A stretch of 12,859 bases of DNA from Candidatus Cloacimonadota bacterium. Lineage in GTDB: Bacteria > Hydrothermota > E44-bin80. The notes under the pieces are model-generated. The model had not been told where the DNA came from, did no database searches, and saw only the letters and a list, made by a program, of their open reading frames with translations. Of the stretch, positions 5,704 through 12,859 are shown piece after piece (position 1 is the stretch's first letter; each line of letters starts with the position of its first letter). Position numbers and translations under genes: made by a program. The stretch covers positions 1 to 12,859 of the forward strand of contig SOKM01000294.1 in the NCBI GenBank assembly GCA_004375785.1, read 5' to 3'.

Positions 5704-8382
5704 CTACTCTGGGCTGCCGAGTAGATATTTTATCTGTTTTTTCACATACCCCTTACAGAAGCGCGAAGAAAGAGCCTTTTTAATTGCATACTCTTTTGCT
5801 TCTTTCTCCCCGCGTGTCTGAGCAATAATTGCTTTCCTGTAGTAGAGCCTGGGAAGTTTTCTCCGGGATGTAACAGAGTTTTCCTTCTTGCCTTCTTCTC
5901 TTTCCAGTGCTGCATTTATTTTTTGAAACGCTTCTTCAAAACGGCTCTTTCTGTATAAGAGCCACGCCAGGGTTTCCATGTTTTCATAAGCAAGGGATGA
6001 ATCTCTGTTGCAGGAATAAGCAAAAAGGGTATCTGCCATTTCAATGTTTTCATTCATATCAGCATAGGTGTCGGCGAGTAGTATGTTTGCGATGAGATTA
6101 TCGGGCTCTATTTCAATCGTCTTTTCATACAATAGAGCAGCGGCTCTAAACTTTCCCTCTTCTCTTGCCATCTTTGCAGATTCTAAAAGGAAAAGAGTTT
6201 TATTTATTGCTTTCTTTTCGTATCCTTTAAGGAGACTTTTTGCTTTTTTATAGTTTCCCAGAGCAGTATAACAGTCCACCATTCTATAAAAATAACTTTC
6301 CTTTTCTGAAAGCGTAAATGCCTTTTTGAAAGAGGATGCAGCATCCTTAAATTTCTCCCTTTCAGAGTATACTTCTCCTAACCTGTAGAATGCTGCGTAA
6401 AATAATGGGTCGGTTTTTACTGCATTGTCAAAAGCGAATGAAGATAGCTTCCATCTCGTGTCTTTGTAAAGCAGCATTCCTTTCTCAAAGAAGAGAATCC
6501 CAGTAAATGCACTATCTTCTATTTTTTTATTGATTGCAATATTTAGTGAGATAAGTGCAGAACCCACACTGTCTTGTCTTTCGAATTCTTTTGCCTTCTG
6601 TAAATGTTTGAAGCATTCAAGGTAATTTTCTCCTCTTTCTTTAAGCATATCTTCCGTGGTATCTTCCTTCACTATCTCAAAACCTTCACTTGTAAAATAT
6701 CTTTTTATACCCTTTTCAGTTTCAACAAGGAGGCCGATAGTATCTCTCTCTTCGAGCCTTTTGATAGTTCCTCCACCGGAAAGAAATCTGTACCATAAGA
6801 GCCCCGTGACCGTATTCTCAACATCTCCTCCCCAGGGGGGAGATTGGTCGTTAAATTCTTCTGTTGACAATGCAAATACCACTGGTTTTTCTCCCATTCT
6901 CACATTCACTCCACTACAGATTAACTCCCGTTCACCGTTTGCCAAATTAAAGAGCATTATATTGTTTATCCTTCCAGTATGCCAGAGATTTGAAACAGCG
7001 CCCTTTTGAATCTTTGTTGAAAGAATACAATCCATACTATCATCTGTAACTGCAAGGATTATAAAATCGAGAAGTCTGTCATCATCAATATCAAGGTACC
7101 TAACATCGTAAATCGTCCACAGGGAAGAACCTTCAGGGTAGATTGACCGCATTCCTATTCCTCTTGTAAAGAGCACCCCCCCATTTTCATTGAGAATGTA
7201 TAGTTTTGCGTTATCCTTGCCACCTGTCTTTTCACCCTTTTCATCGGTTAATAAAGATCCTGTCCCAATAATTACTTCTTTTCTACCATCCATATCTATA
7301 TCGATTGCCTTAGAATAAGATATATCAGAACCGACCTTAAACCTCCAGAGTACCTTCCCATTATTATCAAGTGTTTCAGCAACATTTTTGTTAATGGAAA
7401 GGGTTGCTATCTTAAAAGGGTGGAGCATCCTGATGAACTTCGGTAAGAAAATGATTAAGAGCAATATAAGAATTATTGAAACGCCAGCGACCGCTGAATT
7501 CCTTTTTGAAAGAATCCTTCGCTTTTTCTTTTTACCCCGTAAGAGTTCAACGGTTTTAGGGGGGGGGGCTACGTTTTCTTCGCTTACTGTTATCTCCTCT
7601 GATATTTCCCTCTTTTTAGTTTGCATATCTTCTTTGCATATACTCAGTTCTTCAAGAAAGTCATTCAGCGAGATAAATCTTTTTGGTGGGTCGATATTAA
7701 GCAATCTTTCAGTAATGTATCTCAGAGAGTAAGGTATTCCTATTTTGAAATCTGACAGTTCATATGAATCACTCTCGAATGGATAGACTTGATTGAGCAT
7801 TTCAAAGAGTATAACCCCTATGGTGAAAAGGTCGCTCTTTTCGTCAGCTATGTTTTTACTAATCTGTTCAGGAGAGAGGTATCGCGGATTTAATATCTCA
7901 GGTTTCTCTGTTTTTCTGAAGAATTTTTCTACTATTGGAAAGAGAGGGTGAATAATTGTTATATTTTTTTCATTATCAACAATTATATTCTCAGGCTCGA
8001 CCCCGAGCCCGTATATCCCTATCGAGTGAAATTTCTGCATCGCCCTGGTGATTGAGAAAATTAATAATATCGAATCAAGTAAACCCAGAGGTTCTTTTCT
8101 TTTTATGAAATGTCTTAAATGCTCCCCAATCTTTAACTCTTCAAGCAGTAATATTCTAGTCCCCTTCTTTTTCACATCAATTATCCCTGCGATGTCATTA
8201 TATTTCTTTTTTGCAAAAACCTTTACTGTTTCGATAAAATCCCTTTTTGCTTTTTCTTCAGTAGTGATATAGGGGATAATCTCGTTAAGGAAAATTTCTC
8301 TATCTCCCCATTTTGCTCTATAGATATAGAGCGGTGGTCTTTTCTCGATCAGATTTTCCCTTACCAATTTTTTTTCTTCCAA
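5704..8382 (-). CDS. Membrane-anchored Ser/Thr pseudokinase with FG-GAP/PQQ-like propeller and TPR repeats
   Basis: An 892-residue protein. Residues about 10-250 have the eukaryote-type kinase fold: alpha-C Glu51, PEN (130-132), YLSPEQI (168-174, the APE site), SDLFTIGV (183-190) and Arg235. Catalytic residues are missing: the VAIK lysine aligns with Asn33, HRD with Gly-Leu-Gly (125-127), the catalytic-loop lysine with Glu129, and DFG with His-Pro-Leu (145-147). It is therefore predicted to be catalytically dead. A basic stretch (KKKKRR, 284-289) precedes a single membrane segment (about 297-315). Then come PQQ/FG-GAP-like repeats (NGKVLWRF, DIDMDGRKEVIIG 361-373, LDIDDDRLLDFIIL 430-443) and TPR-like helices (about 583-880, e.g. 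YAAFYRLGEVYSEREKFKDA). The kinase-like part should be cytoplasmic and the rest extracytoplasmic. The start codon is TTG with a good AGGAG seven bases upstream, 10 bases after the preceding gene. Ten consecutive C lie at codons 272-275. Signalling scaffold or sensor is an inference. Confidence 0.87.
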   Translation of the reverse strand: MEEKKLVRENLIEKRPPLYIYRAKWGDREIFLNEIIPYITTEEKAKRDFIETVKVFAKKKYNDIAGIIDVKKKGTRILLLEELKIGEHLRHFIKRKEPLGLLDSILLIFSITRAMQKFHSIGIYGLGVEPENIIVDNEKNITIIHPLFPIVEKFFRKTEKPEILNPRYLSPEQISKNIADEKSDLFTIGVILFEMLNQVYPFESDSYELSDFKIGIPYSLRYITERLLNIDPPKRFISLNDFLEELSICKEDMQTKKREISEEITVSEENVAPPPKTVELLRGKKKKRRILSKRNSAVAGVSIILILLLIIFLPKFIRMLHPFKIATLSINKNVAETLDNNGKVLWRFKVGSDISYSKAIDIDMDGRKEVIIGTGSLLTDEKGEKTGGKDNAKLYILNENGGVLFTRGIGMRSIYPEGSSLWTIYDVRYLDIDDDRLLDFIILAVTDDSMDCILSTKIQKGAVSNLWHTGRINNIMLFNLANGERELICSGVNVRMGEKPVVFALSTEEFNDQSPPWGGDVENTVTGLLWYRFLSGGGTIKRLEERDTIGLLVETEKGIKRYFTSEGFEIVKEDTTEDMLKERGENYLECFKHLQKAKEFERQDSVGSALISLNIAINKKIEDSAFTGILFFEKGMLLYKDTRWKLSSFAFDNAVKTDPLFYAAFYRLGEVYSEREKFKDAASSFKKAFTLSEKESYFYRMVDCYTALGNYKKAKSLLKGYEKKAINKTLFLLESAKMAREEGKFRAAALLYEKTIEIEPDNLIANILLADTYADMNENIEMADTLFAYSCNRDSSLAYENMETLAWLLYRKSRFEEAFQKINAALEREEGKKENSVTSRRKLPRLYYRKAIIAQTRGEKEAKEYAIKKALSSRFCKGYVKKQIKYLLGSPE
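7559..7568 (-). repeat. Homopolymer of ten C inside the pseudokinase gene
   Basis: Ten G on the plus strand, read as C10 in the coding strand, encode Ala-Pro-Pro-Pro (codons 272-275) in the linker between the pseudokinase domain and the membrane segment. In an AT-rich gene such a run stands out. Gain or loss of one base would end the protein before the membrane segment or soon after. Confidence 0.9.
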
Positions 8383-8389
8383 TTCTTTT

Positions 8390-8394
8390 CTCCT
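8390..8394 (-). promoter_or_regulatory. Shine-Dalgarno site deciding the TTG start of the pseudokinase gene
   Basis: AGGAG on the minus strand, seven bases before TTG (8382-8380) and overlapping the TAG stop (8395-8393) of the ACT-domain gene. Spacing and stop overlap support the TTG start and translational coupling. Confidence 0.8.
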
Positions 8395-10189
8395 ACCTCT
8401 TTATTGTTTCAAAAAACGCTCTGACTTTTTCTATCGCTTGAGATGGAATGGGTTTATTGTCCTGCTGCACTCTCAGGATAACAACAGTTACATCCCTTCT
8501 TTCAATCTTGCTTAAAGTTACTTCATAGTTATGAAGTAGTTCTAAAACACTGGATAGAAGTTTCATCTTTGATGAATAAACCAGTACTAAAATTGTTGAG
8601 CTGGGAATGTCTTTGTCCTCGAATTTCAAATGAAATTCCTTCTCCATTATCACATATTCTTCTCGTTTCTTTTCATATACCTCAAGTCCCTTCATACCTA
8701 ATTTAATCTGCTCCGCAATCTCTTCTGGTTCCGCACCAATCCTGTAAAAGTCATCGAGTCTATAATAAAACTCTCTGACAAAATTTTCCGGATATGCATT
8801 GAGCATCTTTTTAACTTTTTTTAACTTACCAACTTCAAGCTTTCTCATCCCTTCGTCAAAATCCCTGAATTTCCCGATGACCTCCTTCACACACTTTCTT
8901 ATTATCCTGTAAACATCCTCTATGTTTGGAAACATTTCAAGGTCTGCTTCTATATCAATAATATCCACCTCTACATCGCCATATTTCTTGGGTGGTTTTG
9001 CAGAGATAATACTAATCCCTTCTTCCGTTTCTAATGCTTCTGTGATATTGTAACCATAATCCATAATTCCAGAAGACGGAACTCCAGAAACAATTAGTAT
9101 CTTAAAACAGACAAGATAGTTTGTCATTTGAACAATACTCATATAAACCTGTGCTCTCCTTGAAAGCGAATATTCTTTTATAAGTAAGGGGATTATAGCC
9201 CTCATATAGTGCTCGAATCCTCCCATAATTTCCATCCATCTAACCCTTTCCATTCTTCTTGAGATGTGTGCCTTCATCAATGCCCTCTTTATGTCCAGGG
9301 CTTTCTTCTCAGAGTAAGGTTTTTCCTTACTATCACTAATCTCTATTCTGTAAACAACAATTCCATCTCCTGTAACAAATTCCTTGTTATATTTAATCTT
9401 GTAGTCCTGCACAGCCTGATATATTGCCTCAAGCCAGTCATTCAGGAAAATATCCCTTTCAAATGCCGCGATTGTAATTCCAGTCAGATGTTCACGGGTC
9501 GTCTTAATATTTTTTATCCAGAATTGGGGTTTCCCTCCGGTCTTCCTTACAAGATTCTGAAAACGGTAATTTGTTACAATCTGATGTGCAAGGTCTAAAT
9601 GACTCCTTTCTTCAAGGTAGGATTCAGACCTGCTTGAGAAAAATTTGAATGCCTCACCATTTTCCTGTAAGATATCATCCATTTCTTGCTTCGTTCTTGA
9701 AATCTCCTTAATTCTTTCAATGACGTGTCCATAGATTTCTATTTTTCTTGTTTCACCCACGAGTAGAGAGGTTTTTGCCTTACTACCAGTAGCGACCACT
9801 CTCAGGTTTTTGAGAATAGCTTCTCTATCCTTGAGGAATTTCTTCAGTTCATTTTCTGTTTTTATTTTAATTATCAAAAGAATAACACCCAATTCTCTTT
9901 CTTTATATTCAAATACAAAACTTTCAATATAGGATAGATTCCATCCCCTCTCATGAATAACACCTATGCAACTGGCTGAAAGTCCAGGCCAGTCCGAACT
10001 GAGAATACACAGAGGAGCAATAAAGGGAACTTTCTCCTCTTTTCTTATTTTCGGGAGGAAGAAAACAGATGTTTCTTTTGAATTGAGCCATTTTTCTAAT
10101 AGAGATGTGACTATTTCCTTTTTTCTCTTTTGTGGGAAGAAGTTCCATGCATTACTGATTACCGAATGTAGTTCTTTTTTGTTAATCAT
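8393..10189 (-). CDS. Protein with three ACT-like domains, function unknown
   Basis: A 598-residue soluble protein that I do not recognise. Residues 56-112 read like an ACT ligand-binding domain (PLCILSSDWPGLSASCIGVI, then a turn, then alternating hydrophobic strands), of the sort found in GlnD and NAD-glutamate dehydrogenases. A second beta-alpha-beta unit lies at about 235-285 (LTGITIAAFERDIFLNDWL to VVYRIEI), after the motif HQIVTNYRFQNLVRKTGGKP. A third lies at 531-595 (STILVLVYSSKMKLLSSVLE to VVILRV). The regions between are mainly helical, with FYYRLDDFYRIGAEPEEIAEQI at 474-495. No catalytic domain, membrane segment or signal peptide is visible. The ATG has AAGGAG five bases upstream, overlapping the TAA of the lipoprotein gene. 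The gene precedes the pseudokinase by 10 bases, so a shared signalling role through an amino acid or nucleotide ligand is plausible but inferred. Confidence 0.8.
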   Translation of the reverse strand: MINKKELHSVISNAWNFFPQKRKKEIVTSLLEKWLNSKETSVFFLPKIRKEEKVPFIAPLCILSSDWPGLSASCIGVIHERGWNLSYIESFVFEYKERELGVILLIIKIKTENELKKFLKDREAILKNLRVVATGSKAKTSLLVGETRKIEIYGHVIERIKEISRTKQEMDDILQENGEAFKFFSSRSESYLEERSHLDLAHQIVTNYRFQNLVRKTGGKPQFWIKNIKTTREHLTGITIAAFERDIFLNDWLEAIYQAVQDYKIKYNKEFVTGDGIVVYRIEISDSKEKPYSEKKALDIKRALMKAHISRRMERVRWMEIMGGFEHYMRAIIPLLIKEYSLSRRAQVYMSIVQMTNYLVCFKILIVSGVPSSGIMDYGYNITEALETEEGISIISAKPPKKYGDVEVDIIDIEADLEMFPNIEDVYRIIRKCVKEVIGKFRDFDEGMRKLEVGKLKKVKKMLNAYPENFVREFYYRLDDFYRIGAEPEEIAEQIKLGMKGLEVYEKKREEYVIMEKEFHLKFEDKDIPSSTILVLVYSSKMKLLSSVLELLHNYEVTLSKIERRDVTVVILRVQQDNKPIPSQAIEKVRAFFETIKR

Positions 10190-10194
10190 AGATT

Positions 10195-10200
10195 CTCCTT
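10195..10200 (-). promoter_or_regulatory. Shine-Dalgarno site of the ACT-domain gene
   Basis: AAGGAG on the minus strand, five bases before the ATG at 10189-10187. Its first two bases are the last two bases of the upstream TAA stop, which indicates tight translational coupling. Confidence 0.8.
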
Positions 10201-10756
10201 ATCTCGTATTTGCTTTCAGGATTCCCCAATCAATATAGAGGCTATCTGTATTAAAATCCATCCAATTAACGATTGACCAGAGATTTGTTGAATCAAGGAG
10301 AAGTTGAAAGTGCGCTAATCCTTTTACAATAACCGTTGAATCAAGTGATTCAAGATTCATACTGTAGACCTCATAAAAGTTCGCCTCTGTTCCAGTACTA
10401 TCCTTAAGAGAATCTTCAAAATAGATGTTAATCTTACTGAAGATATTAAAAATCTTTGTTGCGACTTCAATCTCTACATCAAAATCCCAATCGTTAAAGA
10501 TGCCGGGCGGAACATCTGTCGAGTCAGCTTGGTCGCCATAAAACATAAAATCAAATGAAAGAGAAGAAGAGTAATTAACGATGTTTCTGTCTTCAAAAGC
10601 CCTTTCAAGATTTGAAATGACTATGGAAGGACTCACAGGTTCCTGCCACTCTGATTCCTCTTCCCGTGGGTTCTCTGCATTCCTTGGATTGAACCAGTCA
10701 CAAGCAGTTGATAAAATTATGACAATTAGAATAGTCTTTAATTTTCTATATTCCAT
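10199..10756 (-). CDS. Small lipoprotein, NTF2-like in pattern, function unknown
   Basis: About 185 residues. The N terminus has a basic start (MEYRKLK), a hydrophobic core and the lipobox LSTAC, so the Cys should be lipidated and the protein membrane-anchored. The mature part has the pattern PSIVISNLERAFEDRNIVNY, then SFDFMFYGD, and ends with a Trp-rich strand (LWSIVNWMDF, YIDWGILKA). This is reminiscent of NTF2-like cystatin/SnoaL-fold lipoproteins common in FCB-type genomes, a comparison from memory. The chosen start is the ATG at 10756, which overlaps the barrel gene stop by 11 bases. An in-frame TTG at 10762 would add two residues; neither has a Shine-Dalgarno sequence. Coupling to the upstream barrel gene suggests the two act together at the outer membrane. 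Confidence 0.82.
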   Translation of the reverse strand: MEYRKLKTILIVIILSTACDWFNPRNAENPREEESEWQEPVSPSIVISNLERAFEDRNIVNYSSSLSFDFMFYGDQADSTDVPPGIFNDWDFDVEIEVATKIFNIFSKINIYFEDSLKDSTGTEANFYEVYSMNLESLDSTVIVKGLAHFQLLLDSTNLWSIVNWMDFNTDSLYIDWGILKANTR

Positions 10757-12668
10757 AAACAATTTTCGATTTTATTTCATAAAAATTATTGCCCGTATCC
10801 CTTCTTATCCATGTCAAATGCAATTCGAGCAGTTTTCCCTCCATTTTTTCATAGGCGATACTTAATCTGTAATACTCTTCTATAAGTATGCTGCTTAATT
10901 GTTCTGTGGCTTCACTCAGGTTCTTGAATCTATTCCTTTTGAATGTGTAAGAGGGTGTTAAAGAGAAAGAAATAAGCGGTTCTATCTTGACATCAATCTT
11001 ATAAGATTCCTTTCGATTTTCTATGTTTCTGTAGAAGAGAAAACCGTCTATCTCATAAGAAAAGAGATAAGATCCCCAATCCTGCTTAATAAAATTATAT
11101 TCTATTGAAGGCTGAACAAGGGAAAGGTTCAGGATGTTTAGTTTAGATTTATGAACGAAGCTTCTTGTGAATAGATTTCTCTGAGCAGAAAAATCGTATA
11201 TCTGGTAGGTTGAGAAGAGGGAGAATGACTCTTCAATTTTTATTCTATGTGGCAAAAAATAATTGATATTCGTGTCAATGTTATATTTTGTCCTGCGGAC
11301 ATTGTTCGCTGACATTTCACTCCTTATGTAGATAATATGATTTTCCGTTCTCCCAACAGAAAGAGCAACATCTGTTCCAGCCGGAAGATTATACTTTGTT
11401 GTAAGCAAGACGGATTTATCAAGAATGTCTCTGTCTGTTACAGTCAATGGATTGGGAAAGGTAAAGGAACTCAGTCTTAGAATTCTTTTCATCTTGATTT
11501 CCGAGTTCTTATTTGGACGGAATGTAATAGAAGGAGAGAAGGTCTTGATTGTTGAGAGTTCATCATTCAAACCGTCTTGATAAACCTTTTTCCCATTATA
11601 TCTTTCAATGTTTACATCGAAAAGAATACGAGAATTTAACTTATAGCTTATATCTGAGGCAAAGTTATGAAGAGTCCTTTTTTCGTTGTTGTGTTTTCCA
11701 CCATATCCTTCAAGAAGTGTATAGATTTCGTTCTTGAAACTACCATTGTATGTTATGGATGCGATTAACCGCTCCAGAACTAAAAATTCACTAAAAATAT
11801 TTCCCTTGGAGGACTCAAGGAATTTTTCTTCCCTCCCATGCAGTATGGGATATTGAGTGAGAATATTTACCCCTTCAAAGTTTCCACCAACGCCTACCAT
11901 AGAGAAGTCTTTTTCAAAACTTACATCAACAATCCCCCTTTTTTCATTGCTGATAGATTGTTCCCGAAAGGCAATTTCTGAACCAATACTTCCTATATTT
12001 TTAATATTTAGAGTTCCTTTTATCCCTCTTTCTTTTCCAGAGTTATCAATATTAAGACTATCCTGCGATTTTCCTTTATAAGAATCACTTAATAGTTTTA
12101 AGTACGGGGCAACCTCGAGCCAATTCTTTGGCATGTAAATGGTTTCAAAAAGAAGTTCATTCTTCGCCACCTTTGATTCAATACTCTTCGTCTCTATGTG
12201 ATTATTCGAAATCTTTTCTGTAATATTGAATTTCAGTGACCTCCATGGCCGCATACCAATATTGAATCTGATGATAGAACTATCTTCACTCCTGCCGAGC
12301 GTTATATTTTTGCTTGCATCTTGAGATGCGGCGACTCCAAAGGAGAACTTCTTTTCTTTATAAGATGGTAGAAAAAAGTTCTGTGTATAGGAGGAGATAT
12401 CGTTGTAATGGTGAAAAAGAAACTGATATTGGGAGGAGTGGGAATTGGATACGGAGAAAAATATAAGTGTAGAGAAACTTGCAAGAAGGGAGCAGCGAAA
12501 CTTGCCCGCCCCGTTAGATAATTTTTTATCTAACGGGGTAAATGTTATAAGCGCAGAGCAAGCTCTGCTACTCCAGATAGAAGGTTGGAGTAGCGAAACT
12601 TGTTTCGCGCCAAGAATGTGCAGGTTTTTTGTCTTCAGTTTTATGTCTTTAGTCGGGTTATTTTTCAT
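10746..12668 (-). CDS. Predicted outer-membrane beta-barrel protein carrying an in-frame palindromic insert
   Basis: A 640-residue protein of no recognised family. After a hydrophobic segment (about 60-74, SLLASFSTLIFF) and a Ser/Asn-rich likely cleavage region, the rest is dominated by alternating polar/hydrophobic strands with aromatic ends and turn residues (for example SFSLFSTYQIYDFSAQ, SLVQPSIEYNF, PSYTFKRNRF), as expected of a large beta-barrel. It ends in YGI rather than the usual terminal aromatic. The start at 12668 is supported by the ATGA overlap with the upstream rsmA stop and because no in-frame ATG, GTG or TTG occurs between it and the hydrophobic segment. This leaves an odd 59-residue N-terminal extension: residues about 20-58 are encoded by a cluster of DNA palindromes. 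Removing that part would join MKNNPTKDIKLKTKNLHIL to the hydrophobic core as a normal signal peptide. Confidence 0.78.
   Translation of the reverse strand: MKNNPTKDIKLKTKNLHILGAKQVSLLQPSIWSSRACSALITFTPLDKKLSNGAGKFRCSLLASFSTLIFFSVSNSHSSQYQFLFHHYNDISSYTQNFFLPSYKEKKFSFGVAASQDASKNITLGRSEDSSIIRFNIGMRPWRSLKFNITEKISNNHIETKSIESKVAKNELLFETIYMPKNWLEVAPYLKLLSDSYKGKSQDSLNIDNSGKERGIKGTLNIKNIGSIGSEIAFREQSISNEKRGIVDVSFEKDFSMVGVGGNFEGVNILTQYPILHGREEKFLESSKGNIFSEFLVLERLIASITYNGSFKNEIYTLLEGYGGKHNNEKRTLHNFASDISYKLNSRILFDVNIERYNGKKVYQDGLNDELSTIKTFSPSITFRPNKNSEIKMKRILRLSSFTFPNPLTVTDRDILDKSVLLTTKYNLPAGTDVALSVGRTENHIIYIRSEMSANNVRRTKYNIDTNINYFLPHRIKIEESFSLFSTYQIYDFSAQRNLFTRSFVHKSKLNILNLSLVQPSIEYNFIKQDWGSYLFSYEIDGFLFYRNIENRKESYKIDVKIEPLISFSLTPSYTFKRNRFKNLSEATEQLSSILIEEYYRLSIAYEKMEGKLLELHLTWIRRDTGNNFYEIKSKIVYGI
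12487..12612. repeat. REP/RPE-like palindrome cluster inside the signal-peptide coding region
   Basis: Four inverted repeats follow each other: a perfect 13-base stem CCCCGTTAGATAA with a TTTT loop (12509-12538); GCAGAGC-AA-GCTCTGC (12553-12568); GCTACTCCA paired with TGGAGTAGC (12567-12575 and 12586-12594); and GCGAAAC-TT-GTTTCGC (12593-12608). A 16-base direct repeat with one mismatch, GGAG(C/T)AGCGAAACTTG, lies at 12489-12504 and 12587-12602. The cluster is more GC-rich than its surroundings. The reading frame of the host gene stays open through all of it. It is probably a dispersed palindromic element; copies elsewhere in the genome cannot be checked here. Confidence 0.75.
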
Positions 12669-12859
12669 TGCTTCTCTGAGTTCTCTACTGCCTCATCGGT
12701 TGCAATTTCTTTCTTCAGTAGGTTTGAGAGTTTGAGCATCTGTTCAAGCGAAAGGTCGGTTGGTCTTGCGTTGTTCTCAATATTACATTTTTCCATAATC
12801 TCCTGGATTATCCTGTCGGGAATATTTAAACCCGATTTGATGTTGTTCTTCAGTTTTTT
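12665..12859 (-). CDS. rsmA: 16S rRNA (adenine1518-N6/adenine1519-N6) dimethyltransferase RsmA, C-terminal fragment
   Basis: The last 64 codons plus the TGA of a gene that begins beyond the window. The fragment starts KKLKNNIKSGLNIPDRIIQE and contains ENNARPTDLSLEQMLKLSNL. These fit the C-terminal helical domain of RsmA/KsgA: the (R/K)KxLxNNL motif followed by the xxRPxxLSxExxxxLxN motif. RsmA dimethylates two adjacent adenosines in helix 45 of 16S rRNA late in small-subunit assembly. A tail of about 15 charged residues (KKEIATDEAVENSEKQ) follows the conserved end. The TGA overlaps the ATG of the outer-membrane gene (ATGA), which indicates co-transcription and coupling. The catalytic methyltransferase domain lies outside the window, so the call rests on the tail motifs alone. 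Confidence 0.78.
   Translation of the reverse strand, partial: KKLKNNIKSGLNIPDRIIQEIMEKCNIENNARPTDLSLEQMLKLSNLLKKEIATDEAVENSEKQ

Noticed and set aside
5704..5724. Small hairpin CTACTC/GAGTAG spanning the stop codon of the pseudokinase gene
   Set aside because: Only six base pairs, no following T-run, and mostly coding sequence; chance is likely.
5233..5783. Plus-strand open frames with a repeating YLVCLV or LFSLFG pattern
   Set aside because: They are read-through of the tandem array (18 bases = 6 codons) and the antisense of the pfkB-like and pseudokinase genes, with no start context or family resemblance.
12302..12484. Minus-strand 60-residue frame inside the outer-membrane gene
   Set aside because: An out-of-frame shadow of the longer coding frame, with no ribosome-binding site or recognisable feature.
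12509..12538. The 13-base perfect stem as a rho-independent terminator
   Set aside because: Neither strand has a T-run directly after the stem, and the hairpin lies inside an open coding frame.

Overview
The window is an AT-rich stretch of bacterial chromosome in which every supported gene lies on the minus strand, so it reads from the high coordinates to the low ones. In transcription order it holds: the 3' end of rsmA (16S rRNA dimethyladenosine transferase), a predicted outer-membrane beta-barrel protein, a small lipoprotein, an unrecognised protein with ACT-like domains, a large pseudokinase/membrane-anchor/propeller/TPR protein, a PfkB-family sugar-phosphate kinase, rpe (ribulose-phosphate 3-epimerase), a HEAT-repeat protein and guaA (GMP synthase), which is complete except for its stop codon. 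The lipoprotein and the barrel-like protein point to a two-membrane (diderm) bacterium. The mixture of housekeeping genes and unfamiliar coding genes suits an uncultured lineage near the FCB or WOR-3-type candidate phyla, but that placement is inference only.

Layout. The block 12859-5704 is tightly packed: rsmA overlaps the barrel gene by 4 bases (ATGA), the barrel gene overlaps the lipoprotein by 11, and gaps of 9 and 10 bases follow, with Shine-Dalgarno sites overlapping the preceding stop codons. This looks like one translationally coupled operon joining an envelope pair (barrel plus lipoprotein) to a putative ligand-sensing ACT protein and a membrane-spanning pseudokinase. A 202-base gap (5502-5703) follows, made largely of three unrelated short tandem repeats. 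A 9/18-base array ends three bases before the pfkB-like start codon. The last block is pfkB-like, a 59-base gap with a strong promoter, rpe, a 12-base gap, the HEAT gene, and a 4-base ATGA overlap into guaA.

Most notable points. (1) A roughly 120-base cluster of palindromes sits in frame inside the signal-peptide region of the outer-membrane protein, between its charged start and its hydrophobic core, resembling the protein-inserted palindromic elements of Rickettsia. (2) The kinase-like domain has lost the VAIK lysine, the HRD aspartate and the DFG motif but keeps the fold-defining residues, so it is a predicted pseudokinase joined through one membrane segment to FG-GAP/PQQ-like and TPR regions. 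(3) A run of ten C in that gene, between the pseudokinase and the membrane segment, is a possible slippage switch. (4) rpe has a near-consensus sigma-70 promoter placed so that transcription would start almost at the ATG, predicting a leaderless message. (5) The protein encoded just before the pseudokinase has three ACT-like segments and no recognised catalytic domain.
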